NCBI GenBank assembly: GCA_019247305.1
Contig: JAFAPC010000125.1
Coordinates: 124,001-188,000, forward strand
Length of the DNA stretch: 64,000 nt
Direction of reading: 5' to 3'
Origin: Pseudonocardiales bacterium
GTDB taxonomy: Bacteria > Actinomycetota > Actinomycetes > Mycobacteriales > Pseudonocardiaceae
Shown: one piece after another, positions 9,490 through 19,983 of the stretch
How the letters are laid out: each line of letters begins with the position of its first letter
Numbering within the stretch: the first letter of the stretch is position 1
Translations under genes and position numbers: made by a program
Notes under the pieces: generated by a model
Databases searched by the model: none
What the model saw: the letters and a program-made list of their open reading frames with translations, nothing else
What the model was told of the DNA's origin: nothing

Positions 9490-9858
9490 ATGACTGACCG
9501 TAGCCAGCCGGATGACCCCCCTGGTACTCCGCCACCGGGTGAGCTGCGGGTGCTGGTGCATCTGGTGGCCGCTGATGGCCTGCTCAGGAGCGAGAGGGGC
9601 CGGCACTCGGCCCGGGCCTATTGGACCGTGTGCGGGGAGGCGGTCGCCGACTCGAACCTGCCGCACGCTATCTGCCCGCAGGAGCGTGACGGCGAGCCGT
9701 CTTACTGCCCGACGTGCCTGCGACAGGCCACCGTCCGCAACACGGAGACCGACGCGCGGATCGCGGCTGCGGCCGGGATCGTGGGCGAGGAGCCGAGCAG
9801 CTCCTCCCGGACCGAGCTTGCGGCGCTCCAGCGGCTGGTTGCGGGGAGCGCGTCATGA
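9490..9858 (+). CDS. Hypothetical protein with possible zinc-binding Cys residues
   Basis: 122 residues. A central region has CGEAVADSNLPHAICPQE and SYCPTCLRQATV, giving four Cys that could bind zinc. The rest is unremarkable and ends in an Ala/Ser-rich tail. It opens a four-gene chain with 4- to 14-base overlaps that includes the prim-pol gene, so it probably belongs to element maintenance. The ribosome site GAGGAGG lies about 10 bases before the ATG. Confidence 0.6.
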   Translation: MTDRSQPDDPPGTPPPGELRVLVHLVAADGLLRSERGRHSARAYWTVCGEAVADSNLPHAICPQERDGEPSYCPTCLRQATVRNTETDARIAAAAGIVGEEPSSSSRTELAALQRLVAGSAS

Positions 9859-10139
9859 GCGGCAAGCACCACAAGTCGCCGTGGTGGCGTCTCGGCGTCC
9901 TGTGGCGGCGTTTGTGCGGTCGAGGGCATCCGGTGACGCCGCCACCGCACCTGATCCCGATCGTTGACGGCAGCACCAGCTGGGAGCATCTCGCGACCGA
10001 GGCGGCCTTCGAGCAGGGCCTGCAAGAGCGTGCCGGGCGCTACACGGTGTTGTGTGGGCTCCAGATCAACGTGGCCAGCATGGTCACCCCACCCGATTGG
10101 CCCTGCCAACCCTGCCACGAGTTGAGGGGCCGCGCATGA
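9855..10139 (+). CDS. Hypothetical element protein
   Basis: 94 residues starting MSGKHHKSPWWRLGVLWRRL. ATG overlaps the preceding stop (ATGA), which implies coupled translation. Two Cys in PCQPCHELRG near the C-terminus form a CxxC pair. No known domain recognised; context ties it to the prim-pol gene directly downstream. Confidence 0.6.
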   Translation: MSGKHHKSPWWRLGVLWRRLCGRGHPVTPPPHLIPIVDGSTSWEHLATEAAFEQGLQERAGRYTVLCGLQINVASMVTPPDWPCQPCHELRGRA

Positions 10140-10744
10140 GCAGCACGGCGTTGACGGTGGGCTGGGTGGAGTTGCGGGACGCCGCGCTGGGCGCGACCCG
10201 TCGGGGGTGGTCGGTGGTGCCGGGCACGTTCCTGGGCACAGATCGACGCTGGCACGGCCGGGACGACGCTACCGGGCTTTGCCCGGTCTCGGATACCTGG
10301 CGGGATGCCCCGGTCACCGACCCCGCCCATGCTCAGGAAATCTGGAGTCAGCAGCCATACGGTGTGCTGCTGGTGTGCGGGCGGGGGGTGGATGTCCTGG
10401 AGCTGCCGCACCGGGTGTTCGGGTTGCTGCCCGCCCCGGAGGTGCCGCAGCTCCCGGTCGCCGCGACGGCGACGCCACCCCGGCGGTGGCTGCTGTTCAC
10501 CACCACCGGCTCCGGCGCCCTCTCCAGCGAACTAGCCCAGGCGAGAGTGCGGCTGCACACCGCGGGGGCGTGGGTGGCACTGCCCCCCACGGGGGTGGAG
10601 TTCCTGTCCCCGCAGCGATGGCTCGAACCACCCCAGCGCAGCAGCACTCAGCGGCTGCGCACCGCGGACGAGGTACAGCACGGGCTGCTCACCCTGCTCC
10701 TGCGCTCCGGGCTTAGCAAGGGAGCCGACGATGACACGGACTAA
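10136..10744 (+). CDS. Bifunctional DNA primase/polymerase (prim-pol) domain protein
   Basis: 202 residues. LRDAALGATRRGWSVVPGTF, LCPVSDTWRDAPVTDPAHAQEIW and PYGVLLVCGRGVDVLELP follow the N-terminal prim-pol domain order (aromatic entry helix, substrate loop, 'gv..g.gvdvlD' strand). Here the usual metal-binding Asp region reads GVDVLELP, and a standalone catalytic domain of this length is short, so activity is uncertain. Such proteins replicate actinomycete integrative elements after excision. The ATGA start overlap couples it to the gene before. Confidence 0.65.
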   Translation: MSSTALTVGWVELRDAALGATRRGWSVVPGTFLGTDRRWHGRDDATGLCPVSDTWRDAPVTDPAHAQEIWSQQPYGVLLVCGRGVDVLELPHRVFGLLPAPEVPQLPVAATATPPRRWLLFTTTGSGALSSELAQARVRLHTAGAWVALPPTGVEFLSPQRWLEPPQRSSTQRLRTADEVQHGLLTLLLRSGLSKGADDDTD

Positions 10745-10967
10745 CGCGGGCCGGCACCGGGCACCCTCCCGATGGTGCCACCTGGAGGATGCGGGGGAGG
10801 TGATCACGGTGGCGCAGCTGCTGAGCCGCCACCACCAGCTCTCCAGGGAACGGCCGTTGTGGTCTCGGCTGGCCCAACACCGGCCTCGGTACGCCCCGCC
10901 ACCGCGGCGTATCACGGTGATCCCCCGGCCCCGCACCCCCAAGACCAGCGCCTGCGCTGCTAACTAA
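10731..10967 (+). CDS. Small hypothetical element protein
   Basis: 78 residues, overlapping the prim-pol gene by 14 bases. The C-terminal half is basic and Pro-rich (RYAPPPRRITVIPRPRTPK). No domain recognised. Position and overlap suggest it is the last gene of the replication cassette. Confidence 0.5.
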   Translation: MTRTNAGRHRAPSRWCHLEDAGEVITVAQLLSRHHQLSRERPLWSRLAQHRPRYAPPPRRITVIPRPRTPKTSACAAN

Positions 10968-11080
10968 AGCTCCGCGCCGTGGGTTCTGAGGCTGGGATCT
11001 GCCCAGCTCCCCGCGGTGCGCTCACCGGACCGGGTCTCCGTTCGCCCACCTGCACGGGGGTTCGGTCCGTGTGTGAGAAA

Positions 11081-11126
11081 CCAGGAGGCCCCGTCCCGCT
11101 GCCCCCTCGGTGGTGGGGCCTCCTGG
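11081..11126. terminator. 12-bp perfect inverted repeat after the prim-pol cassette
   Basis: CCAGGAGGCCCC (11081-11092) and GGGGCCTCCTGG (11115-11126) pair exactly around a 22-base spacer. It follows the last cassette gene by about 110 bases and has no U-tract, so it could be an actinomycete-type terminator or a structured replication or single-strand origin site. Confidence 0.45.
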
Positions 11127-11154
11127 GCGAACCACCGAGGGCAACCAGTAAGGG

Positions 11155-11214
11155 CGGACACCGCGTTGGGTAGCCATGTCGACCCGGGGACGTCCGCGCG
11201 GCACCGCGCGGACG
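11155..11214. repeat. Degenerate direct repeat with perfect palindrome, right copy
   Basis: This copy contains a perfect 10-bp inverted repeat, GTCCGCGCGG-CA-CCGCGCGGAC (11192-11213). An ATG at 11176 opens a 27-codon frame (MSTRGRPRGTART) that ends at about 11258, just where base composition falls. The frame may therefore be the 5' end of a gene cut off by later insertion. Confidence 0.45.
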
Positions 11215-11268
11215 TGGAGCGCTGGGACCGCGCGCCCTGGACTGACTGAGACTACGTGAGGATAGCAT

Positions 11269-11985
11269 GTGACGAACGAGATAGCTGCGTATCGAGTTCA
11301 GTTTTCGGATAGGGAGATTGAGGAGTTTCTCACCAAAGCACGCAGCATACTGTCTTCTGGGTGGTTGATACCTGGGGCTCACAACGCGGAGTTCGAACAG
11401 CGATTTGCTGAGTTCATTGGTGTGTCTCATGCGACGGCGGTGGCGTCGGGTACGGCGGCGTTGGAGATCGGATTCCGGTGTTTGGGTCTTGGTGGGGCGG
11501 CGGTGTTGGTGCCGGCCAATACTAATTATGCCACTGCTGAGGCGGTGCTGCGGGCGGGTGGTCGGCCGGTCCTGTATGATTCGGATTTGTATGCTGAGGC
11601 TTATTCAGGGCGGCACTATCGATCTTGTGAGACACCTGCTGAGCTGCAACGATCAGCCGTCGATCAAGATCGCTGAATAAGCCTCGCTGATGTGCGGTCT
11701 ATTGAGGCCGCCTGTACGTGTGATGTTGCCGCTGTGGTGGTGGTGCATATCGGTGGGTACCTCGCGCCGTGCCTTCCGGTGATCCGCCGGTTCTGTGACG
11801 AGCGTGGACTTTTCCTGATCGAGGATGCCTCGCACGCTCATGGAGCGAGCTTGCGGGGCAAACCTGCCGGGACGTTTGGAGATATCGCCGCGTTTTTCCT
11901 GTTCGCAACGAAAGTAGTGACCACCGCTGAGGGTGGCATGCTCGTCACTGGTGATGCGCATGCCGCGGCCGACAGTCTCGTATCC
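11269..11985 (+). pseudogene. DegT/DnrJ/EryC1 sugar aminotransferase, interrupted and truncated
   Basis: The first segment (FSDREIEEFLTKARSILSSG, FIGVSHATAVASGTAALEIG, VPANTNYATAEAVLRAGG) and the second (VVVVHIGGYLAP, RGLFLIEDASHAHGASLRGK, GDIAAFFLFATKVVTTAEGG) are consecutive parts of a PLP sugar aminotransferase, including the cofactor Asp (IEDASHA) and lysine (ATKVVTT). A 93-bp insertion after VLYDSDLY brings an in-frame TGA at 11674. After about 11985 the family sequence stops, so roughly the C-terminal 40% is missing. GC is visibly lower than in flanking DNA, suggesting transfer from a sugar biosynthesis cluster. Confidence 0.85.
11596..11685. mobile_element. 90-bp MITE-like insertion with 13-bp terminal inverted repeats
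   Basis: The left end GAGGCTTATTCAG (11596-11608) is the exact reverse complement of the right end CTGAATAAGCCTC (11673-11685). Both flanks carry GCT (11593-11595 and 11686-11688), a probable 3-bp target duplication. Internal CGATCTTG and CAAGATCG also pair. Removing 93 bases restores the aminotransferase reading frame exactly, which supports insertion. It is too short to encode a transposase, so it must have been moved in trans. Confidence 0.75.
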
Positions 11986-12076
11986 AGCCCTATCGCAGCC
12001 AAGCCAGACGTTAACCACAGACTACCAAGAAGTCCTGGATGAGGCCGTGTCCGTTTCTAACGAGAGTCGTTGTGCT

Positions 12077-13696
<1,620 letters not shown>

Positions 13697-14125
13697 ATGG
13701 ATCCGGAACTGACGGCGCTGACGTCCACGGCGGCGACGACGGTGGTGCAGTTGCTGGCAACGGCGGCATGGGAGCAGGCCACGAACGCGGTCGGTGGGTT
13801 GTGGCGGCGGGTGCATCCGGATCGGGCCCAGACGGTGCAGGCCAAGCTGGACGAGACCCGTACTGAGCTGCTGGCTGCTCGACAGAATGGGGATGAGCAA
13901 CTCGAGCAGGCTCTGGTGAGGGAGTGGCAGGGCCGGTTGCGGCGCTTGGTGGTCGCCGATGCGCAGGTTGTGGATGATCTGCGTCGGGTGGTGGCGCAGT
14001 TGCAGTCGGCGTTGGCTGCCGCCGACCTCCAGCCGGGGAGCGTGATCACCATGCAGGCTAGGGCGTTCGGCCATAGCCGGGTGAATCAAGCGGGTCGTGA
14101 CCTGCACGTCACCACCGGGAAATGA
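13697..14125 (+). CDS. Small partner protein of the STAND NTPase (effector-associated type)
   Basis: 142 residues beginning MDPELTALTSTAATTVVQLLATAAWEQ. The body is helical (VQAKLDETRTELLAARQNGDEQLEQALVREWQGRLRRLV) and ends with VNQAGRDLHVTTGK. The next protein carries a near copy of that tail motif (INQAARDLHLHYQNG) at its residues 34-48, so the two probably share an interaction tag. The gap to the next start is three bases. Family members are widespread next to actinobacterial STAND or WD40 proteins; biochemical role unknown. Confidence 0.65.
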   Translation: MDPELTALTSTAATTVVQLLATAAWEQATNAVGGLWRRVHPDRAQTVQAKLDETRTELLAARQNGDEQLEQALVREWQGRLRRLVVADAQVVDDLRRVVAQLQSALAAADLQPGSVITMQARAFGHSRVNQAGRDLHVTTGK

Positions 14126-14128
14126 TCG

Positions 14129-17100
14129 ATGGTGCCCTCCGGGGAGCAGTCCCCCGAACCGCCGACGCCGCCAGGTGGGGGTGACTCTGTTCGCCTGGAG
14201 GCCCACGCGTGGGGCGAGGCCAGCACTATTAATCAAGCCGCCCGGGATCTGCATCTGCACTATCAGAACGGTGTTCGTGGTGCGCGGCGCGTTGAGTCGG
14301 GCATGCCAGTGGGAGAGTGTCCGTATCCGGGATTGGCGTCGTTTGGTCGTGAGCAGGCCCGGTGGTTTTTCGGCCGGGATCAGCTGACTTCCAAGTTGAT
14401 CGCGCGCCTGGATAACCGGCTGCGGTCCGGTGGTATGCAAATGGTGGTGGCACCCTCGGGGGCGGGAAAGTCCTCGCTGCTACACGCCGGTCTGTTACCG
14501 AAACTGGACAACGGCGCCCTGCCGGGGTCGAGTCAATGGCCCCGGATTGTGTTCACCCCGACCGCCGACCCACTGGCCGCTCTAGCCAGCCACATTGCGG
14601 CACTCATCGACGCTGACTCGGCAGCCCTGGCCGAGAAGCTAGCGGCTCCCTCCCCGTCGGCCAGGGCGGTACTACGCCAACTGCTGCTCAATCGTCTCGG
14701 TAGGGAGGGTTCGGGAGCCCGGCTGGTGGTGGTCGTGGACCAGTTCGAGGAACTGTTCACCCTATGCACCGATGACCAGCAACGGCGCACGTTCAGTGAC
14801 GTGCTCTTCGAGTTGACCAGACCACCATTGAGTGTCGAAGCTGACGGGCAGATCCTTGGATTGGTCGTGGTGGGTGTGCGAGCGGATTTTTACGCCGCCT
14901 GCGCCAATGACACGCACCTGCGTACCGCGTTAGAGGACAACCCGCTCCTGGTGGGGCCGATGTCGGACACCGAGTTACGGGAGGCCATCCTCTACCCGGC
15001 GCAAGACGTGGGATTAGACGTCGAACCGGGCCTGGTCGACCTGCTGCTGCGAGATCTTGGAGACACCGCACCCATCACAGGTGAGTGCGCGGTAACCAGC
15101 TATGAGGCTGGGCGGCTTCCGTTACTGGCGCATGCGCTGCGGGCCACCTGGCAGCAGCGCCACGGCCACACCCTGACGGTAGAGGGCTACCGAAACACCG
15201 GCGGTATCCATCACGCGGTGGCGACCACAGCCGAGAATGTCTTCACCGGCTTAGACCCGACGAGTCAGCACGTGGCCCGGACTCTGTTCCTGCGACTGGT
15301 CAAAGTTGGGGACGGCACCGAGGACACCCGACGTCGCCTGGCCCGCAGAGATCTGCTAAGCGGCCTCAATGCTGGCAGCGTGGGGCCGGTGGTGGACGCG
15401 TTCACCACCGGCCGGCTGCTCACCCAGGACCAAGACACCGTCGAGATCACCCACGAAGCCCTGTTGCGCGCCTGGCCGCGGCTGCGGCAGTGGATCGACA
15501 CCGACCGGGTCGGCAACCTGATCCGCCAGGAACTTGATGACGCCGCTACCGTCTGGGACCGGCAGGGCCGTGATACCGCGGGACTGTATCGGGGAAGCCG
15601 CCTAGAGGCGGCCCGCACCTGGGCTGCCTCCCGATTGCATGAGGACGATCTGAGCCCTGCCGCGTCCGCGTTTCTCGCCGCCTCCACTCAGCAGGAACAC
15701 CGCGCCGCGAGACTGCGTCGCACCGTGCTCGTCGTGCTGTCCGTGCTGGCCCTCGTCGCCTCGGGAGCCGCAGTCGTCGCACTTCACCTCAGCTCCACCG
15801 CGCAGCGAGAACGCGACACCGCCATCTTCAACCAGCTCACCGCGCGAGCGGACCGGCTACGCAGCACCGACGTGTCCCTCGCGGCGCAACTCGACCTCAC
15901 CGCCTACCGGATGCAGCCGACTCAGGACCTCTATACAGCCCTGGTCACTCTGGGGAACGCCGCCTTGTCCACCACCCCCCTGACCGGCCACACCGACCAC
16001 GTCCGCTCGGTGGTGTTCAGTCCTGATGGGCGCACCCTGGCCAGCGGCAGCGCCGATCAAACCGTGCGGTTGTGGAATGTCGCCAACCCGGCCCACCCCA
16101 CGCCCTTGGGCACACCCCTGGCCGAGAGCACCCCCTGGGGCAACTTGGTGGTGTTCACTCCTGATGGGCGCACCCTGGCCACCGGGGATGCCAATACAGT
16201 GCGGTTGTGGAATGTGACCGACCCGGTCCACCCCACGCCTTTGGGCTTACCTCTGACCGGCCACACCGACGACATCAATGCGGTGGTGTTTAGTCTTGAT
16301 GGGCACCTCCTGGCCACCGGCAGCGGCGACCAGACGGTGCGGCTATGGAACGTGACCGACCCGGCTCATCCAACGCCCCTCGGCCCGCCTCTGACCGGCC
16401 ACACTAACGTCGTCCGCTCAGTGGCGTTCAGTCCCAATGGGCACACTCTGGTCAGCGGCAGCGACGACCGTACGACGAGGCTGTGGGACATTCCCCAGAC
16501 TTTCTTGAGCCATACCGCCCACGTCACCGCAGTGGCGTTCAGTCCACATGGGCGTACCCTGGTCACCGGCAGCGACGACCGGACGGTGCGGTTGTGGAAC
16601 GTGACCGATCCAGCCCGCCCCGCCCCGCTGGGCCCACCCCTGACCGGGCACACCAACTGGGTCCACGCGGTGGTGTTCAGTCCTGATGGACGCATCCTGG
16701 GCACCGGCGATGGCGAGACGGTGCGGTTGTGGAACGTGACTGACCCGGCCCACCCCACACCCTTGGGCCCACCCCTGACCGGTCATACCGACGACATCAC
16801 TGCGATGGTGTTCAGTCCGGATGGGCACACCCTGGCCAGCGGCAGCAACGACCACACAGTGCGACTATGGAACGTGACTGACCCGGCCCATCCCACGGCT
16901 TTGGGCCCACCCATGACCGGCCACACCGGCTGGGTCAAATCAGTGGTGTTCAGTCCGGATGGGCGCACCCTGGCTAGCGGCAGCGCTGATCAGACCATAC
17001 GGCTGTGGAACGTGACCGACCCGGCCCATCCCATTCCACTGGGTCAGCCCCTGACCGGCCACGGCAGTCTGGTCAACTCGGTAGCGTTCAGCCCGAATGG

Positions 17101-17542
17101 ACGCACCCTGGCCAGCGGCAGCGACGACCACACCGTGCGGCTGTGGAACGTCACCGACCTGACTCATCCCCTTCCGCTAGGCCCAGTCCTGACTGGCCAC
17201 ACCAGCTATGTCAACGCGGTGGTATTCAGTCCTGATGGGCACATCCTGGCCAGCGGCAGCTACGACGGCACGGTACGGCTATGGAACGTGACCGACCCAG
17301 CCCATCCCACGTCCCTCGGTCAGCCCCTGACCGGTCACACCTACTCCGTCGTCCGGGTGGCGTTCAGCCCTGACGGGCATACCCTGGTCACCGGCAGCGA
17401 AGACGACACGATTCGTCTGTGGGAGATGAACGTCGACCAAGTAATCAGGCGGATCTGCGCCATTACCACGAATACTCTCACCCCCGTGAAGTGGGACCAG
17501 TACGTATCACCGGACCTGCCTTATCGACCGCCCTGCCCATGA
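14129..17542 (+). CDS. nSTAND1-type NTPase with transmembrane segment and 11 WD40 repeats
   Basis: 1137 residues. Residues 34-48 hold the tag INQAARDLHLHYQNG. PYPGLASFGREQARWFFGRD (66-84) opens a STAND NTPase with Walker A APSGAGKSS (108-116) and Walker B LVVVVDQFEELF (199-210). A winged-helix-like region follows (EITHEALLRAWPRLRQWI). A membrane helix (VLVVLSVLALVASGAAVV, about 531-549) precedes a signalling-helix linker. Eleven WD40 repeats (TGHT..VVFSPDGRTLASGSADQTVRLWNV) fill about 614-1107, the second and fourth being atypical. STAND proteins are oligomerising sensors in signalling and anti-phage defence. The repeats are nearly identical, which suggests fast repeat turnover. Paired with the gene immediately upstream. 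Confidence 0.88.
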   Translation: MVPSGEQSPEPPTPPGGGDSVRLEAHAWGEASTINQAARDLHLHYQNGVRGARRVESGMPVGECPYPGLASFGREQARWFFGRDQLTSKLIARLDNRLRSGGMQMVVAPSGAGKSSLLHAGLLPKLDNGALPGSSQWPRIVFTPTADPLAALASHIAALIDADSAALAEKLAAPSPSARAVLRQLLLNRLGREGSGARLVVVVDQFEELFTLCTDDQQRRTFSDVLFELTRPPLSVEADGQILGLVVVGVRADFYAACANDTHLRTALEDNPLLVGPMSDTELREAILYPAQDVGLDVEPGLVDLLLRDLGDTAPITGECAVTSYEAGRLPLLAHALRATWQQRHGHTLTVEGYRNTGGIHHAVATTAENVFTGLDPTSQHVARTLFLRLVKVGDGTEDTRRRLARRDLLSGLNAGSVGPVVDAFTTGRLLTQDQDTVEITHEALLRAWPRLRQWIDTDRVGNLIRQELDDAATVWDRQGRDTAGLYRGSRLEAARTWAASRLHEDDLSPAASAFLAASTQQEHRAARLRRTVLVVLSVLALVASGAAVVALHLSSTAQRERDTAIFNQLTARADRLRSTDVSLAAQLDLTAYRMQPTQDLYTALVTLGNAALSTTPLTGHTDHVRSVVFSPDGRTLASGSADQTVRLWNVANPAHPTPLGTPLAESTPWGNLVVFTPDGRTLATGDANTVRLWNVTDPVHPTPLGLPLTGHTDDINAVVFSLDGHLLATGSGDQTVRLWNVTDPAHPTPLGPPLTGHTNVVRSVAFSPNGHTLVSGSDDRTTRLWDIPQTFLSHTAHVTAVAFSPHGRTLVTGSDDRTVRLWNVTDPARPAPLGPPLTGHTNWVHAVVFSPDGRILGTGDGETVRLWNVTDPAHPTPLGPPLTGHTDDITAMVFSPDGHTLASGSNDHTVRLWNVTDPAHPTALGPPMTGHTGWVKSVVFSPDGRTLASGSADQTIRLWNVTDPAHPIPLGQPLTGHGSLVNSVAFSPNGRTLASGSDDHTVRLWNVTDLTHPLPLGPVLTGHTSYVNAVVFSPDGHILASGSYDGTVRLWNVTDPAHPTSLGQPLTGHTYSVVRVAFSPDGHTLVTGSEDDTIRLWEMNVDQVIRRICAITTNTLTPVKWDQYVSPDLPYRPPCP

Positions 17543-17605
17543 TCGCCCCAGGCATGACCAATCCGGTGATAGTCCGGGCATGGCGGCACGCTGGCATGAA
17601 CATCG

Positions 17606-18520
17606 TTATGGTGTCCAGATGCCGGTGATGGGTGGTGTTGCCGCAGCTGCGCCGAGCGGGGCAAGTTGGTACATATCTTCGATCGTGCGCAGGATTGTGT
17701 AGTGGTCAATGCGAGTGGGCACGTCGCCGGGTCGGACCATGGGGCCTACGAACAGGGTCGGGATGTGGTTGGCAGCAGTGCCGTTGTCCTCGTCGAAGGT
17801 CACGATCAGCAGGCTGTGGTGAGTGCGGGCCCAGTCGAGGTAGGCGGGTAGGTGATGCTGCGCCCAGGCGTCACCGCTGGCCACGGGACAGTCATGCATG
17901 TCATCGCACAGGTTGGGGATCACGATAGCGAGGGTAGGGAGCGCGGCGAGGTCGGTGGGCAGTGCGGACAGCGGGAGGTTCGCGCTGGTGGGGATGTTGG
18001 CGAAGTCGACCCAGGGGTTGTGTTTGCGGGCGTAGCGGCCATCAGGTGAGAAGCAGCCGGTGAAGCCGACGCCGGGCAGGTCTTCCGAGTAGCCGGCGAA
18101 ACTGAGACCGCGCTCGAGCAGTTGACGTGCCAGGTTGGGTTGGTTGCCCAGTTGTTGGGGGCAGGAGTCGTTGGTGACGCCCTGAGTGGAGCCAGAGAGC
18201 AGGGCAACGTAGTTCGGTTGGCTGGGATGTCGCTCCCCGTGCGCGTCGGTGAAGTTAGCCCCGCTGTGGGCGAGCGCGGTGAGGTAGGGGGCAGCCGCGG
18301 AGCCAATGACCTGCTGGTAGGCCTTGTTCTCGAAGACGACAACCACGATGTGGTCCGGCCGGGGGACTGCGCCGGGCACGCTGGGCACGGGCGGCCCGCT
18401 GGGGTTCGCCGCGGGCGCGGTGAGGTTCGGGCCGCACCCGCCGAGCAGCAATACCGTCATCAGTGCCGTCACAAGCTCACTCGCCCAGGGTGGTCGGTGT
18501 GGCTGCCAGCGAATCATCAC
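17606..18520 (-). CDS. Secreted lipoprotein phosphoesterase (acid phosphatase AcpA-like)
   Basis: 304 residues. The N-terminus has a hydrophobic stretch ending in a lipobox-like LLLGGCG. The phosphoesterase family motifs follow: HIVVVVFENKAYQQVIG, HPSQPNYVALLSG, AIVIPNLCDDMHDC, LLIVTFDEDNG and TLFVGPMV. Relatives cleave phosphomonoesters or phospholipid head groups at the cell surface. It converges on the STAND gene; no operon partner. Confidence 0.85.
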   Translation of the reverse strand: MMIRWQPHRPPWASELVTALMTVLLLGGCGPNLTAPAANPSGPPVPSVPGAVPRPDHIVVVVFENKAYQQVIGSAAAPYLTALAHSGANFTDAHGERHPSQPNYVALLSGSTQGVTNDSCPQQLGNQPNLARQLLERGLSFAGYSEDLPGVGFTGCFSPDGRYARKHNPWVDFANIPTSANLPLSALPTDLAALPTLAIVIPNLCDDMHDCPVASGDAWAQHHLPAYLDWARTHHSLLIVTFDEDNGTAANHIPTLFVGPMVRPGDVPTRIDHYTILRTIEDMYQLAPLGAAAATPPITGIWTP

Positions 18521-18618
18521 AGACGCTCCTTATTCCGATTACCTCACCGCGTGGGACCCGGCAGGTCGGACCACAGCCACCATGCCACCACCTCCAGCGG
18601 CCCGCGGCGCCGAGTGAG

Positions 18619-19038
18619 TTAGCGGCGGATCTGCTGGTCGGGTGGTGCCCAGTCGTCAGGACGGCCGGTGTGGTTGGAGAACTCCACAGACCACCGCCAC
18701 CAGCTGTGGTCCTCGGCGTGCTGCCACGTCTGGAGAAGGCCGACCTCGCCGCCGGCGAGCAGCACGGGCAGCCCGTACAGCTCGTCGGTGGGCCATACCT
18801 CGCGGCGGCGCAGCGTCGACCTGTCGAGCTCGATCAAGGTCATCGGGGAGTACTCACCGTGGCGCTCAAGATCGCCACGGGCCACGATGCGGTCGTCGTC
18901 GGTGATGATGTCGATCGTCGCGTGTCCCGGTGCGGCGTGGATGAGCACTCGGGTAAATCCACCGGCGGTGGTACACCGGGCAAACTCAAGCCCGTTCATC
19001 GCCCCGTCGCGGCTGCGGATGTTCCAAGTCCAGTTCAT
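18619..19038 (-). CDS. Conserved hypothetical protein
   Basis: 139 residues, Trp-rich (MNWTWNIRSRDGAMNGLEFAR, DHSWWRWSVEFSNHTGRPDDW). It has the look of a compact beta-rich ligand-binding protein, but I recognise no named family with certainty. It has its own promoter space and faces the alpha/beta hydrolase gene. Confidence 0.6.
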   Translation of the reverse strand: MNWTWNIRSRDGAMNGLEFARCTTAGGFTRVLIHAAPGHATIDIITDDDRIVARGDLERHGEYSPMTLIELDRSTLRRREVWPTDELYGLPVLLAGGEVGLLQTWQHAEDHSWWRWSVEFSNHTGRPDDWAPPDQQIRR

Positions 19039-19164
19039 CTCACCCTCCCTGATTCACACCTAGCATCCGCATCACAGCACCACGAGTCGACGAAGATCGA
19101 TCATAATCCTGCTGCGTACACTCCACAGCAGGCTGGCCAGTGGGTGTAGGGAAGGGATGCTGCT

Positions 19165-19914
19165 ATGGCCGTGGTGCTGGTGCACGGAAATCCTGAAACT
19201 ACGGCTGTGTGGGGTCCGCTGAGCGCGGCGCTCGGCCGTAACGACATTATCTGTCTGTCACCGCCGGGGTTTGGTGCTCCGGTCCCTGAGGGCTGGGATG
19301 CGACCGTGGAGAACTACCGGGATTGGCTGATCGGTGAGCTGAAGGCCCTGAAGGCACCGGCTGACTTGGTGGGTCACGACTGGGGCGGCGTGCACGCGGT
19401 AACCGTGGCGATGACCCGTCCCGATCTGCTGCGCAGCTGGGCCACTGATGCGATCGGCGCCTTCGATCCCGATTACGTCTGGCACGACCTCGCGCAGACG
19501 TGGCAAACCCCCGGTGACGGCGAGGCGGCGATAGCCATGCTAGCCGCGGCCACGCCGCAACAGCGAGCTGTCCACCTGACGTCGCTGGGCGTTCCTGCGG
19601 AGGTCGCTGAGCAGCTGGCCGCCGCGTACGACGACACGATGGGTCGGTGCATCCTGGCGCTGTATCGTTCGGCGGCACAGCCGGCGATGGCTGAGCTGGG
19701 GCGTGGGCTGTCATCTGCTGCTCAGCGCCCCGGCTTCGCCGTGCTCGCTACCGAGGATCACTACGTCGGGACCGACGAGATGTGCCGCCGCAGCGCGGAA
19801 CGAGCGGGCGCCCGAGTGGAAGTGCTTGAGGGCCTCGGCCACTGGTGGATGGCGCAAGACCCGGTGCGGGGCGCCGACGTGCTCACCCGTTTCTGGGCGT
19901 CGCTTCCCGACTGA
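19165..19914 (+). CDS. Alpha/beta hydrolase (epoxide hydrolase/haloalkane dehalogenase-like)
   Basis: 249 residues, typical length. LVHGNPET gives the oxyanion-hole HGNP motif; VGHDWGGVHAVT holds the nucleophile, an Asp as in epoxide hydrolases and dehalogenases; GLGHWWM supplies the catalytic His. Substrate unknown. It is the last gene before attR, a usual place for cargo genes. Confidence 0.85.
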   Translation: MAVVLVHGNPETTAVWGPLSAALGRNDIICLSPPGFGAPVPEGWDATVENYRDWLIGELKALKAPADLVGHDWGGVHAVTVAMTRPDLLRSWATDAIGAFDPDYVWHDLAQTWQTPGDGEAAIAMLAAATPQQRAVHLTSLGVPAEVAEQLAAAYDDTMGRCILALYRSAAQPAMAELGRGLSSAAQRPGFAVLATEDHYVGTDEMCRRSAERAGARVEVLEGLGHWWMAQDPVRGADVLTRFWASLPD

Positions 19915-19958
19915 CCGCGCTACTCGTGCGGACACCGCCGACGCGACACAGGGCCCGA

Positions 19959-19983
19959 CGGGTTCGATTCCCGTCACCCGCTC
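19959..19983. repeat. attR: second copy of the 25-bp tRNA-Gly 3' end
   Basis: Identical to 5795-5819 over 25 bases. No tRNA body precedes it (the upstream DNA is the end of the hydrolase region), so it is an attachment-site remnant. The two copies start 14,164 bases apart and define the inserted segment. Confidence 0.8.
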
